From the NCBI RefSeq assembly GCF_025515305.1, contig NZ_JAOPHT010000005.1, forward strand, positions 124,001 through 188,000: a stretch of DNA of 64,000 nt. Direction: 5' to 3'. This DNA comes from Roseicyclus sediminis. Lineage in GTDB: Bacteria; Pseudomonadota; Alphaproteobacteria; Rhodobacterales; Rhodobacteraceae. This document shows, piece after piece, positions 52,132-61,399 of the stretch. The position numbers and the translations under genes are program-made. Under the pieces are notes generated by a model, which saw only the letters and a list, made by a program, of their open reading frames with translations, had not been told where the DNA came from and searched no databases. The stretch's first letter is position 1; each line of letters opens with the position of its first letter.

Positions 52132-53411
52132 GCGACTTCACCAAGCTGCCGCACGACACCGTCACCCTGGCCAACGTGACCATTCCCGCCTGCCTTCTGG
52201 GGCAGGAGGGCGACCTTCTGCGCACCGACATCGCCATATCGGGCGGCCGGATCGCCGAGGCCCGTGACATTGCGCTGTCCGTCGACATGGCCGGTGCCAT
52301 GGTCTTTCCCGCCTTCGTCGACATGCATACGCATCTCGACAAGGGCCATATCTGGCCGCGGAGCCCGAACCCCGACGGGAGCTTCATGGGGGCGCTCACC
52401 ACGGTGCGCGCCGACAGTTCCGCACGCTGGTCGGCCGAAGACCTGCGCCCCCGGATGGAGTTCTCGCTCCGCTGCGCGCTGGCCCATGGGACACGGGCAA
52501 TCCGCACCCATCTCGACTCCATCGCGCCGCAGGACGGCATCACGTGGCCCGTCTTCCGGGAACTGCAGGAGGACTGGGCCGACCGGATCGACCTGCAGGC
52601 CGTATGCCTCATCGGGTGCGACAAGTGGACGGACGATGACGGGCCGTTCGGCCATACCGCCGATCTGGTGGCCGGGACACGCGGCGGCGTGCTGGGCATG
52701 GTCACCTACCCGATGGACGACCTGCGCGACCGTATCCGGGGTTTCTTCGCCCAGGCCGCGAAACGTGGTCTTGATGCCGACTTCCACGTGGACGAGACGA
52801 TGGACGCCAGCGTCGAGACCCTGCGCGACATCGCCGAGCTGAAGATCGAGACGGGCTTTCCGGGCCGCGTCGTCGTGGGACACTGCTGTTCGCTTTCGGC
52901 GCAGGACGAGACGCGCGCGCTCGACACGCTCGACCTCGTGGCGAAGGCCGGGATCGACGTGGTCAGCCTGCCGATGTGCAACCTCTATCTCCAGGACCGG
53001 GCGGAGGGCGGGGCGCGGACCCCGCGGCGGCGCGGCATCACGCTGGTGCACGAGATGCGCGAACGGGGCATCGCCGTCAGCTTCGCCTCCGACAACACGC
53101 GCGATCCGTTCTACGCCTATGGCGACATGGACATGCTGGAGGTCATGCGCGAGGCGACGCGGATCGGGCATCTCGACCATTCACGGACCGACTGGGTGGA
53201 GAGCTTCCTGACGGCGCCCGCCGCGACCTGCGGCTTCGACGCGCCGTCGCTGGCGCCCGGCGCACCCGCCGACCTCGTGATCGTGAAAGCCCGGTCCTGG
53301 ACCGAGCTTTTCGCCCGCCCGCAATCCGACCGCATCGTGCTGAGGGAAGGGGTTCAGATCGACCGAACCCTGCCCGATTACGCCGAGCTCGACCCCCTTA
53401 TGACGACCTGA
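52128..53411 (+). CDS. Cytosine-deaminase-like amidohydrolase
   Basis: A metal-dependent hydrolase of 427 aa, CodA-like. Metal and catalytic motifs are DMHTHLDKGHIWPR (His-x-His, about residue 65), DADFHVDETMD (His), VVGHCCSLSAQ (His), and SFASDNTRDPFYAYGDMD (Asp). Cytosine deaminase relatives deaminate cytosine, hydroxypyrimidines, isoguanine or other ring amines. It overlaps the permease gene by 4 bp, so it likely acts on the imported compound; the substrate is not known. Confidence 0.87.
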   Translation: MSDFTKLPHDTVTLANVTIPACLLGQEGDLLRTDIAISGGRIAEARDIALSVDMAGAMVFPAFVDMHTHLDKGHIWPRSPNPDGSFMGALTTVRADSSARWSAEDLRPRMEFSLRCALAHGTRAIRTHLDSIAPQDGITWPVFRELQEDWADRIDLQAVCLIGCDKWTDDDGPFGHTADLVAGTRGGVLGMVTYPMDDLRDRIRGFFAQAAKRGLDADFHVDETMDASVETLRDIAELKIETGFPGRVVVGHCCSLSAQDETRALDTLDLVAKAGIDVVSLPMCNLYLQDRAEGGARTPRRRGITLVHEMRERGIAVSFASDNTRDPFYAYGDMDMLEVMREATRIGHLDHSRTDWVESFLTAPAATCGFDAPSLAPGAPADLVIVKARSWTELFARPQSDRIVLREGVQIDRTLPDYAELDPLMTT

Positions 53412-53421
53412 CGAGGACCAC

Positions 53422-54837
53422 ATGCAGCCCAATGTTGCCGCCGCCAAGGCCGCCCTTGCCCATATCGAGCAGGACGAGAACCCCGCCACGATCCGCTCGA
53501 AGAGCCGCGATTTCTTCTGGTACTCGCCCGTCCTGAAGGACGCGATGGACCATCTCCAGGCCGATTTCGTGGTGAACCCGAAATCCGAGGAGGAGGTGGT
53601 CGAGGTTCTGCGCGCCTGCTACGCCCATGACGTCCCGGTCACGACGCGGGGCGCGGGGACGGGCAACTACGGCCAGGCCATGCCGATGCGCGGCGGCTGC
53701 GTCATGCACATGAAGAACATGGCCGAGGTGAAGGAGATCGCCCCCGGCCGCGTCGTCACCCAGCCCGGCATCGTCATCAAGGACCTCGACGCCCAGACCC
53801 GGGCCCATTCGGGCCAGGAATTGCGCATGATGCCCTCGACCTTCGCCACCGCCACGATCGGCGGCTTCGTCGCGGGCGGCTCGGGCGGGATCGGCTCGTG
53901 CACTTGGGGGGCGCTCCGGGACTTCGGCAACATCATCCGGCTGCGCGTCGTGACGATGGAGGAGGAGCCGAGGGTGCTCGACCTGACGGGGGACGAACTG
54001 CCCCGGGTCAGCCATGCTTTCGGAACGAACGGGATCATCACCGAGATCGAGATGCCGCTGGCGCCGGCCTACGACTGGACCGAGCTTCTCGTCGCCTTCG
54101 ACGATTTCAAAGCGGCGGCGACCTACGCGCAGGACGTGGCGAACGAGGACGGCATCCTCATCAAGCTCGCCACCGTGATCGAGGCGCCGATCGGCAAGAG
54201 CTACTTCCAGCGCATCGCACCGCATCTCTCGGAGGGGACGCACCTCGTCATTCTCCTCGTCGCGCCGCATTCCTTCGAAGGGCTCAAGACCTTCATGAAG
54301 GCGCACGGGACGCAGGGCGACATCATCTACAACTCCGCCGACAACGACTGGCCCAAGACGCCGGGCGCGCTGGCGGAATACACGTGGAATCACACGACGC
54401 TGCGCGCTCTGAAGGTGGACCCGTCGGTCACCTACCTGCAGGTCCGCTACCGCTATCCCGACCACATGGAACTGGTCGAGAAGGTCCGCGCCGAGTTCGG
54501 GACCGAGGTCCTGCAGCACCTGGAGGTCATGCGCGAGAACGGCAAGGTGATGTTCGCGGGCCTGCCCATCGTGGCCTTTTCCACGCCCGAGCGGCTCGAC
54601 GAGATCGTCGCGATCCACGAGGAGATGGGCTGCATGATCTTCAATCCGCATCGCTATACGCTGGAGGAAGGCGGGCGGCAGTCGACCGATGCGCGCCAGC
54701 TGAACTTCAAGCGCGAGGCGGATCCCAAGGGCCTGTTGAACCCCGGCAAGATGATCGCCTGGGACAAGCCCGATTTCGACTATTCGGCGATGTACGAATA
54801 CCCGGGCATGACCCCGAAACCGGAGGCGGCCGAGTGA
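53422..54837 (+). CDS. FAD-binding oxidoreductase (PCMH/GlcD type)
   Basis: A 471-aa flavoprotein with an FAD-binding PCMH domain (TTRGAGTGNYGQAMPMRGG at about residues 74-92; GGFVAGGSGGIGS near 149-161) and a C-terminal FAD-oxidase domain ending QLNFKREADPKGLLNPGKM, as in glycolate oxidase/lactate dehydrogenase relatives. GAGGACC precedes the ATG. It follows the hydrolase by 10 bp and probably catalyses an oxidation step in the same breakdown pathway. No iron-sulfur motif is seen. Confidence 0.88.
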   Translation: MQPNVAAAKAALAHIEQDENPATIRSKSRDFFWYSPVLKDAMDHLQADFVVNPKSEEEVVEVLRACYAHDVPVTTRGAGTGNYGQAMPMRGGCVMHMKNMAEVKEIAPGRVVTQPGIVIKDLDAQTRAHSGQELRMMPSTFATATIGGFVAGGSGGIGSCTWGALRDFGNIIRLRVVTMEEEPRVLDLTGDELPRVSHAFGTNGIITEIEMPLAPAYDWTELLVAFDDFKAAATYAQDVANEDGILIKLATVIEAPIGKSYFQRIAPHLSEGTHLVILLVAPHSFEGLKTFMKAHGTQGDIIYNSADNDWPKTPGALAEYTWNHTTLRALKVDPSVTYLQVRYRYPDHMELVEKVRAEFGTEVLQHLEVMRENGKVMFAGLPIVAFSTPERLDEIVAIHEEMGCMIFNPHRYTLEEGGRQSTDARQLNFKREADPKGLLNPGKMIAWDKPDFDYSAMYEYPGMTPKPEAAE

Positions 54838-54900
54838 GCGGGCCCGCCGCCTGCCGCGGCGACAGGGTTTCCCTTCCGTCGCCGCGCAAGCGCGCCGAGC

Positions 54901-54954
54901 CGGGCGGGGGGCAAGCCCCCCGCACCCCCCGTGTGTATTTGGAGAAAGATGAAG
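54901..54954. repeat. GC-hairpin plus conserved tail, probable dispersed intergenic repeat
   Basis: GGGGGGC (54906-54912), AA, GCCCCCC (54915-54921), followed by CGCACCCCCCGTGTGTATTT and GGAGAAAGATGAAG. From memory, very similar hairpin-plus-tail elements occur many times between genes in Rhodobacterales genomes. It lies between the FAD oxidase and the first flavodoxin-fold gene. Only one copy is present in this window. Confidence 0.5.
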
Positions 54955-54964
54955 GGGCCCGCCG

Positions 54965-55546
54965 GTGAAGCGGGCGCTGGTTCTGTTCGCCCATCCCTGC
55001 CCCGAGAGCTTTTCTGCGGCGCTGCACGGGACGGTGGTCGAGCGGTTGTCGGCCTCGGGCTGGGACGTGGACGACTGCGACCTCAACGCCGAAGGATTCA
55101 GCCCCGTCCTGACGGAAGCCGAGAGGCGCGGCTATCACGAGGAACCCGCCAATATCGGGCCCGTCGCGGATTACGTCGAGCGGCTGAGGGCCGCGGAGGC
55201 GCTGGTGATGGTCTTCCCCGTCTGGAACTTCGGTTATCCGGCGATCCTGAAGGGGTTTCTCGACCGGGTCTTTCTGCCCGGGGTCTCGTTCAAGCTGGTC
55301 GATGGCAAGGTGAAGCCGAACCTCACGCAGATTCGTCGCCTGGCGGCGGTCACGACCTATGGCGGCTCGCGGACCCGGGCGCTGCTGGTGGGGGACCCGC
55401 CGCGGAAATGCGTCACGCGGGCGGTCTGGCACGTGTGCCGGCCGGAGAAGATGAAGTATCTCGCGCTCTATGACATGAACCGGGCGACCGACGGAAAGCG
55501 CGCGGCGTTCCTGGAGAGGGTCGGACGGGAAATGGAGGCGTTCTGA
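54965..55546 (+). CDS. Flavodoxin-fold NAD(P)H oxidoreductase 1
   Basis: A 193-aa protein of the NQO/MdaB type: LVLFAHPCPESFSAALHGTV at the FMN/FAD phosphate loop (residues about 5-24), then VMVFPVWNFGYPAILKGFLD and a flavin-ring loop TTYGGSRTRA. Start is GTG at 54965 with AAGGGG upstream. It is followed 3 bp later by a second gene of the same kind; the two look like an ancient tandem duplicate and may supply reduced flavin or reduce a quinoid intermediate. Confidence 0.87.
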   Translation: MKRALVLFAHPCPESFSAALHGTVVERLSASGWDVDDCDLNAEGFSPVLTEAERRGYHEEPANIGPVADYVERLRAAEALVMVFPVWNFGYPAILKGFLDRVFLPGVSFKLVDGKVKPNLTQIRRLAAVTTYGGSRTRALLVGDPPRKCVTRAVWHVCRPEKMKYLALYDMNRATDGKRAAFLERVGREMEAF

Positions 55547-55549
55547 GAG

Positions 55550-56182
55550 ATGCGGGCGCTGGTCGTCTATTGCCATCCGCGGCGCGGCAGCTTCACCGAA
55601 GCGGTGCGCGACGTGGTCATGCGCAAGCTCGAAGCGGCGGGGGCGGAGGTCCGGCTTCGCGATCTCTATGCCGAAGGGTTCGACCCGGTCATGAGTGCGC
55701 GGGACCATGAGTTCTACGAGGACGAGGCGCAGAACCGCATGCCGGTCGCATCCCATTGCGCCGACATCGCCTGGTGCGACACGCTGATCTTCGTTTACCC
55801 GACCTGGTGGTACGGGCTGCCGGCGATGATCAAGGGCTGGCTCGACCGGGTGCTGGTGCCCGGCCTCGCCTTCCTGATGCCCGACGCACAGCACCCGGAT
55901 ATCCGGCCGGGTCTGACCCATGTCACGCGATTGGGCGTCTTCACCACTTGCGGCGCGAGTTTCTGGCTGACCCGTGTAATCGGCGCGCCGGGAAAGCGGA
56001 CGCTTCTGCGCGGCGTGCGGCTTCTCTGCGCGAAACGCTGCCGGACGGTCTTCGCCGCGCATTACCTCATGGACAGTTCGACCGATGAGAGCCGGGCAAG
56101 GCACCTTGCCCGCGTCGCGGCGAAGATGGACAAGCTGACCGGGCCCCTGCCCCGATCGCTGGCGAAGGAGGCCACCGCATGA
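55550..56182 (+). CDS. Flavodoxin-fold NAD(P)H oxidoreductase 2
   Basis: A 210-aa paralogue of the preceding gene: LVVYCHPRRGSFTEAVRDVV, then LIFVYPTWWYGLPAMIKGWL and TTCGASFWLTRV. It has a longer middle segment and a basic C-terminal region. Its stop overlaps the oxygenase start by 4 bp, so they are translated together; reduced flavin or quinol supply to a neighbouring enzyme is possible. Confidence 0.87.
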   Translation: MRALVVYCHPRRGSFTEAVRDVVMRKLEAAGAEVRLRDLYAEGFDPVMSARDHEFYEDEAQNRMPVASHCADIAWCDTLIFVYPTWWYGLPAMIKGWLDRVLVPGLAFLMPDAQHPDIRPGLTHVTRLGVFTTCGASFWLTRVIGAPGKRTLLRGVRLLCAKRCRTVFAAHYLMDSSTDESRARHLARVAAKMDKLTGPLPRSLAKEATA

Positions 56183-57102
56183 TCCCGGTTCTCGATTTCA
56201 CCCGCTTCTCCGAAGGCACCGACCGCGAGGGCTTCGTGGCCGATCTCGGCGCGGCGGCGCGGGGGCCGGGGTTCTTCTTGCTGAAGGGCCACGGCATCGA
56301 CGAGGCCTTGCGCGCGGCGGTCTTTTCGCAGGCGGACCGGTTCTTTTCTCTGCCCATGGCGGAGAAGGAGGCGGTGTCGATCCTGAAGACGCCGCATTAC
56401 CGCGGATGGGCGCATGACGGGCTGGAAAGCCTCGACGAGAATTCCGGGCAGAAGGATCGGAAGGAAAGCTTCAACATCGGGTTCGACCTGTCCCCCGGCG
56501 ACCCGCGCGTCATCGCGGGGGAGCCGTTCCGGGGCGTGAACCAATGGCCGGATCTGCCCGGGTTCCGCGACACGATGCTGGCCTATTACGACGCCGCCCT
56601 CGATCTCGGCATCCGTCTGTCTCGGGCCATCGCGCTCGACCTTGGGCTGCCGGAGGATTACTTCGACTGCGCGTTCATCGAACCGCTCGCCGCGCTGCGC
56701 GTCCTGCACTACCCGCCAGGCACGGGCGCCGAGGGCGAGATCGGGGCGGGCGCGCATTCCGACTACGGGGTCGTGACACTGCTCATGACCGACGGCGAAC
56801 CGGGGCTTCAGGTGAAACCGCGCGGCGGCGACTGGATGGATGTTCCCAGCGTGGAAGGGGCCTACGTGGTCAATATCGGCGACTGCCTGATGCGATGGAC
56901 GAACGACATCTACGTCTCGACCCCGCATCGGGTGCTGCCTCCGAAACGTCAGCGGCGCTCGGTCGCGATGTTCGTGGAGGCGAACCCCGACGTCATGGTC
57001 GAGGCGCTGCCGGGAACGGGCGCCCCGAAGTACCCGGCCGTGCGGGCGGCGGATTACCTGATGAGCCGGCTCAACGCGACCTACAACGAAGAGGTCGGCT
57101 GA
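56179..57102 (+). CDS. Isopenicillin N synthase-like Fe(II)/2-oxoglutarate oxygenase
   Basis: A 307-aa non-haem iron oxygenase. Iron ligands are GAHSDYGVVTLL (His-x-Asp, about residues 192-203) and the distal His in STPHRVLPPKRQRRS, with the Arg of the RRS motif for 2-oxoglutarate. The N-terminal DIOX_N segment (VLDFTRFSEGTDREGFVADL) is present. In plants and bacteria the family hydroxylates or opens small rings. As the last gene of the transporter/deaminase operon it probably oxidises the same heterocycle. It ends 4 bp before the convergent GH42 gene. Confidence 0.87.
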   Translation: MIPVLDFTRFSEGTDREGFVADLGAAARGPGFFLLKGHGIDEALRAAVFSQADRFFSLPMAEKEAVSILKTPHYRGWAHDGLESLDENSGQKDRKESFNIGFDLSPGDPRVIAGEPFRGVNQWPDLPGFRDTMLAYYDAALDLGIRLSRAIALDLGLPEDYFDCAFIEPLAALRVLHYPPGTGAEGEIGAGAHSDYGVVTLLMTDGEPGLQVKPRGGDWMDVPSVEGAYVVNIGDCLMRWTNDIYVSTPHRVLPPKRQRRSVAMFVEANPDVMVEALPGTGAPKYPAVRAADYLMSRLNATYNEEVG

Positions 57103-57106
57103 GCCG

Positions 57107-59014
57107 TCATCCTCCCTGCCAGGCTACCCCGGCGGGGGGCAGGACGAGGCCCTCGAAGCGCACCTCCTGGGGGCCGTGGTTGAAGACGAAGCGCGTGGCG
57201 CCCGATTGCCGGACGCGAATGTCGGGGGGGAGATCGGACGTTTCCACTCCCGCATCATCGCAGGCGCGGATCAGGAGGTGGCGCAGGAAATCCGGATCGG
57301 GCCATCCGCCGAGATAGGTCATGTGGCCCGAACGCATCGTCACGGGCCGCCCCTCGGCGTCGCGGTCGATGACCTCCGCCGTTCCTTCCAGTTCCTCGCG
57401 CCAGAGCGTGACGTGGCCGGCTCCCTCCATTGCGATGGGCATGTCGGGCCGGATCGTCTCGACCCGTGCCACGGTGACGTCGAGACCCGGCAGCGCGGGC
57501 GGAAGCGGCAAGGGGATGGCGAGCGCGGGCGTCTTGGCGTTCGTCCGGGGGCCGAGGAGGACCTGCGCCGGAGTGTCCGCCAGCGCGCGCTTGAGCGGAT
57601 CCGACAGGGCGACAAGACCCGGGACGAGGACGAGGCGATACCCTCCGAGGTCGTCCGTGTCGGGCGGCAGGATATCGACGGAGAGCCCGAGTTTCCTGAG
57701 CCCGCGATACACCTCGAACACCAGCCGGAAGTAGTCGCATCCAAGTCCCTGGGGCTGCACCTGCCAGGCCCAGACGGAGGCATAGTCGAAGATCAGGGCG
57801 ACGGGGGCCTGCGCCGTCTCGACCTCCGGCATCCCGGCGATTTCGCGGGCCACCTGCGCGGCTTCGGCGAAACCGGGCGCCTCGACGCTGTCGGGGCGGA
57901 GAAGGCCCGCGTGGTGTTGCTCCTGCCCGAAGGGCGCCTGCCGCCACCGGAAATAGCTGACGACCTCGGCGCCGTGTGCGAAGGCCTCCCATGTCCAGAA
58001 GCGGACCATGCCGGGAAGGGGCGCGGGGTTGTGGGGGGCCCAGTTCACCGGGCCCGGCTGCTGCTCCATCACCCACCAGCGGCCATGCCCCACGGCGCGG
58101 TAGAGGTCGTGATGGAAGGCCTGGAAATCGGGGTCGCCCTGTCTGGCATAGCGGCGTTTGTGCTCGGGCGGCTCCTCGAGCCGGTCCTCGAGAAAGCCCA
58201 GCGGATAGCTGTCCCAGGTGGCGATCTCCATCTGCCGGCCCAGTGCGAAATGGTCGAACTGGGTGATCCGGCCCATGTAGTTGTGGCTGATCGGGGCATC
58301 GGAGTGGCGACGGATGGCCTCGACCTGGGCCGCGTTCCAGCGCGCGACCTGGTCCGACGAGAAGCGGCGGAAGTCGAGCGCGTGGGAGGGGTTCGGCTCG
58401 GTCACGGTCAGGTTGGGCAGGTCCACCTGGTCGAAGCTGTCGTACTCCATCGACCAGAAGACGTTGCCCCAGGCGCGGTTCAGCGCCTCGGCGCTCTGGT
58501 ACTTCCGGGCGAGCCAGTCGCGGAAAGCGGCGCGGGCGGCGGGCGAATAGCTGATGGTGGTGTCATGGCAGCCATATTCGTTGTCCGTCTGCCACGCGCC
58601 CAGCGCGGGGTGCCGGCCATAGCGTTTCGCCATCGCTTCGGCGATGCGCGCCGCCTCGGCGCGGTAGCCCTCGTGGCTGAAGCAGTAATGCCGGCGCGAG
58701 CCGAAGCCGCGCGGCCGCCCCTCGGCGTCATGGGCCAGCATGTCGGGGTGCCGGTCGAGCATCCAGCGCGGCGGCGTGGCGGTGGGTGTGCCGAGGACGA
58801 TCTTCAGGCCCGCCTGACCCAGCACCTCGAAGGCGCGGTCCATCCAGCCCCAGTCATGGCGGCCCGGTTCCGGCTCAAGTCTGGACCAGGCGAATTCACC
58901 GATCCTGACCCAGGTGAGGCCGAGCTCGGCCATGCGGCGCGCGTCCTCGGGCCAGATGTCCTCGGGCCAGTGTTCGGGGTAATAGCAGGTGCCGAGCGCG
59001 CGCGTGAGGCTCAC
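57107..59014 (-). CDS. Beta-galactosidase, GH42 family
   Basis: A 635-aa glycoside hydrolase: N-terminal GTCYYPEHWPEDIWPEDARR, the acid/base Asn-Glu in WQTDNEYGCHDT (about residue 143) and the nucleophile Glu in WWVMEQQPGPVNW (about 310). There is no signal peptide, so it acts inside the cell on imported galactosides. GTG start at 59014 overlaps the SMP-30 stop (GTGA). It is the last gene of the galactoside operon seen here. Confidence 0.92.
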   Translation of the reverse strand: MSLTRALGTCYYPEHWPEDIWPEDARRMAELGLTWVRIGEFAWSRLEPEPGRHDWGWMDRAFEVLGQAGLKIVLGTPTATPPRWMLDRHPDMLAHDAEGRPRGFGSRRHYCFSHEGYRAEAARIAEAMAKRYGRHPALGAWQTDNEYGCHDTTISYSPAARAAFRDWLARKYQSAEALNRAWGNVFWSMEYDSFDQVDLPNLTVTEPNPSHALDFRRFSSDQVARWNAAQVEAIRRHSDAPISHNYMGRITQFDHFALGRQMEIATWDSYPLGFLEDRLEEPPEHKRRYARQGDPDFQAFHHDLYRAVGHGRWWVMEQQPGPVNWAPHNPAPLPGMVRFWTWEAFAHGAEVVSYFRWRQAPFGQEQHHAGLLRPDSVEAPGFAEAAQVAREIAGMPEVETAQAPVALIFDYASVWAWQVQPQGLGCDYFRLVFEVYRGLRKLGLSVDILPPDTDDLGGYRLVLVPGLVALSDPLKRALADTPAQVLLGPRTNAKTPALAIPLPLPPALPGLDVTVARVETIRPDMPIAMEGAGHVTLWREELEGTAEVIDRDAEGRPVTMRSGHMTYLGGWPDPDFLRHLLIRACDDAGVETSDLPPDIRVRQSGATRFVFNHGPQEVRFEGLVLPPAGVAWQGG

Positions 59015-59871
59015 GGGATCACCCGATGTTCCACCTGTCCCCGCGCGCTTGTCGCGACCGACAGCGTCATGCCCGAGCGTGGCGCGCCATCCATCGCGTC
59101 CGACGGCATCCCCTGCCGGGCCGACGTGACGTGGAGTGTCGAGAGGTCCGGGCCACCGAAGGCGGGACAGGTCGGCTGCGGCACGTCGAGCGGGATTTCT
59201 TCCACGAGATCACCGGACGGCGCGTAGCAGGCCACGCGCGAACCGCCCCATTCCGCGCACCAGAACCGCCCGTCGGCATCGACCACGGCGCCATCCGGGT
59301 TGATGCCGCTTTCCCTGTGGTCGAGGAAGACCTCCCAATCGTCATCGGGCCATCCCTCGGGATCGAGCGCTATCCGCCAGACGACGTGAGCGGCGGTGTC
59401 GGCGAAAAAGGCGGTCCGGCCATCCGGCGTGAAACAGGTCGCATTCGGGATCGTGATCCCGTCGCGGAGTTGCACCACCTTCCCCCGAAAGTATCGGTAG
59501 AGCGCGCCGGCCCCCGTCTCGCCGTGCTTTCCCATCGTCCCGATCCAGAAGCCGCCGAAGGGGTCCGCGCGACCGTCGTTCGACCGCGTGGCGGGATTGC
59601 TGGCCTCCAGGTCCGCAAGACGCTCCGCGGCGCCGGTCACGAGATCGAAGCGGACGAGGTCCGTCTCGCTCGCGATCATCAGGGTGTCTCGGTCGATCCA
59701 GCCCGCCGCGCTAACGTGACGGTCGAAGCGCCACTCGCGCGGGCCGTCTTCGTCGCGCGTCATCAGGCGCTTGCCCATGATGTCGAACCAGAAGAGCTGC
59801 CCGCGTTCGGGGTGCCAAAGCGGCCCCTCGCCCAGGATGCAGGCGCGGTCGTCGAAGGTGTCGATGTTCAT
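59011..59871 (-). CDS. SMP-30/gluconolactonase-family lactonase
   Basis: A 286-aa six-bladed propeller enzyme with metal-site segments [16 protein letters not shown] (Glu near residue 15), [16 protein letters not shown] (Asn) and [20 protein letters not shown] (Asp). In this operon it most likely opens galactono-lactone to galactonate, the second step of the De Ley-Doudoroff route. It overlaps both neighbours by 4 bp. Confidence 0.9.
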   Translation of the reverse strand: MNIDTFDDRACILGEGPLWHPERGQLFWFDIMGKRLMTRDEDGPREWRFDRHVSAAGWIDRDTLMIASETDLVRFDLVTGAAERLADLEASNPATRSNDGRADPFGGFWIGTMGKHGETGAGALYRYFRGKVVQLRDGITIPNATCFTPDGRTAFFADTAAHVVWRIALDPEGWPDDDWEVFLDHRESGINPDGAVVDADGRFWCAEWGGSRVACYAPSGDLVEEIPLDVPQPTCPAFGGPDLSTLHVTSARQGMPSDAMDGAPRSGMTLSVATSARGQVEHRVIP

Positions 59872-60485
59872 ACGGCGATGCCCTTGGTCGCGTCGTCCCA
59901 GGCCGCAACGATCCGGCGGGCGCGCTTGCCCACCTCATCGGCGGTCATGCCCGGCTTGTAGAGCGCGGTGCCGATGCCGAAGCCGTCGGCGCCGGCCTCC
60001 AGCCACTCGCCGAAATTCTCCGGCCCGGCCCCGCCCACGGCGAAGACAGCCGCATCATGCGGCAGGACCGCCCGCATCGCCTTCAGGCCCGCGGGACCGA
60101 TGAGCGTGGCGGGAAAAAGCTTCAGCCCGTCAGCCCCGGCCTTCAGCGCCGCGAAGGCCTCCGAGGGGGTGAAGACGCCCGGCCAGCTCTGCAGCAGCAG
60201 GCGCTTGGTCTCGATCACGACATCCTCGTCGAAGTTGGGCGAGACGATCAGCCGTCCGCCCGCATCCGCCACTTCGCGCACCTCGTCCGTGGCGGTAACG
60301 GTGCCCGCCCCGATCAACGCATGTTCGCCGAAATCGCGCGACATCGCCGCGATGCTTTCCAGCGGCTTGGGCGAGTTAAGCGGCACCTCGATCCTGTCGA
60401 TGCCCGCAGAGATCAGCGCCTCGGTCACGGGGCTGGCCTCGGGCGGGGTGATCCCGCGAAGGATGGCGATGATCGGGCGGCTCAT
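59868..60485 (-). CDS. dgoA: 2-Dehydro-3-deoxy-6-phosphogalactonate aldolase
   Basis: A class I aldolase of 205 aa, which splits KDPGal into pyruvate and glyceraldehyde 3-phosphate. Family motifs: [28 protein letters not shown] (catalytic Glu), [11 protein letters not shown] and the Schiff-base Lys in [18 protein letters not shown] aldolase (Eda) is the near alternative, but the adjacent galactonokinase supports DgoA. It has 4-bp overlaps on both sides. Confidence 0.92.
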   Translation of the reverse strand: MSRPIIAILRGITPPEASPVTEALISAGIDRIEVPLNSPKPLESIAAMSRDFGEHALIGAGTVTATDEVREVADAGGRLIVSPNFDEDVVIETKRLLLQSWPGVFTPSEAFAALKAGADGLKLFPATLIGPAGLKAMRAVLPHDAAVFAVGGAGPENFGEWLEAGADGFGIGTALYKPGMTADEVGKRARRIVAAWDDATKGIAV

Positions 60486-61399
60486 GTGATGGTCTCCCGC
60501 AGCGTGGCCCAGGCCCGCGCCAGGCCGAGGCGGGTGAGCGGATCGGCGTCGAGGCGGCGCGCGGACACACCCTGTGCCTCGAGCGCGCTGGCGTAAAGGT
60601 GCACGAGCGCGGGCGCACCCGCGACGGCGACCTCCTGGCCCAGCCAGTAGGGTCTTGCCCCGGCCAGTTCCGCGCCGATCAGGAACCCCGAAAGGCGCGC
60701 GCGCGCGGCCTCTGCCCCAAGGCCCGACAGCACGCTTTCGGCCCGGATCGTGAAGAGCCGCTGCGCAAGGCGCTCGGGGCGCGAAAGGGTCTCGGAAACG
60801 GCCTCGGCGAAGGCGCCCTCGTCAATCGACTTCGCGCCGACCGAATGGCGCAGAACGGAGTGTTCGGACAGAAGTTCGAACATCTCCCCGGTCATGAAGG
60901 ACTGGAAGCTCACGACCTCCTCGGCGCTGATCCGAACCCATTTCGTATGGGTGCCGGGCAGGCACAGGACGCCGTCGAAGCCGGGCGACTGCGCGAGGAA
61001 CCCCGCGATCTGTGTCTCTTCCCCGCGCATCACGTCGGCGGGGCTGGCCTGGCTGAGGCCGGGCAGGATCGACACACGGATGCGGGGGTCGCGCGTGGCC
61101 ACGGTCACGGGCGGCAGTTCGGCGGGCCTGGCCGGCACGCTCGCATAGGGCGCTTCGGCCCAGCCCTGGCGCGAGCCGACCATGCCGCAGGCCAGAACAG
61201 GCACAGTCCCCGACCCGAGCCATGGCTCGATCAGGCGCAGAAGCGCGGGCTCGAACCCGTCGCGGCCGAGCGTGCCCATGCCGTCGTCCGACACGGCCTC
61301 GGCCCGGAGCGTCCCGTCCTCGCCCATGGCCCAGACGCGCAGATGGGTGGTGCCCCAGTCGACCGCGATCCAGTCGGCATATGTCGCCCGCGCGCTCAT
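60482..61399 (-). CDS. dgoK: 2-Dehydro-3-deoxygalactonokinase
   Basis: Phosphorylates 2-keto-3-deoxygalactonate with ATP. The 305-aa protein has the phosphate-binding motif [15 protein letters not shown] at about residues 11-25, [15 protein letters not shown] and [11 protein letters not shown], all typical of DgoK. Start 61399 overlaps the SDR stop by 4 bp; the longer open frame upstream is a shadow of the SDR gene. Confidence 0.94.
   Translation of the reverse strand: MSARATYADWIAVDWGTTHLRVWAMGEDGTLRAEAVSDDGMGTLGRDGFEPALLRLIEPWLGSGTVPVLACGMVGSRQGWAEAPYASVPARPAELPPVTVATRDPRIRVSILPGLSQASPADVMRGEETQIAGFLAQSPGFDGVLCLPGTHTKWVRISAEEVVSFQSFMTGEMFELLSEHSVLRHSVGAKSIDEGAFAEAVSETLSRPERLAQRLFTIRAESVLSGLGAEAARARLSGFLIGAELAGARPYWLGQEVAVAGAPALVHLYASALEAQGVSARRLDADPLTRLGLARAWATLRETIT

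Noticed and set aside
57176-59227. 683-codon plus-strand frame opposite the GH42 gene
   Set aside because: Antisense shadow of a gene with clear GH42 catalytic motifs.
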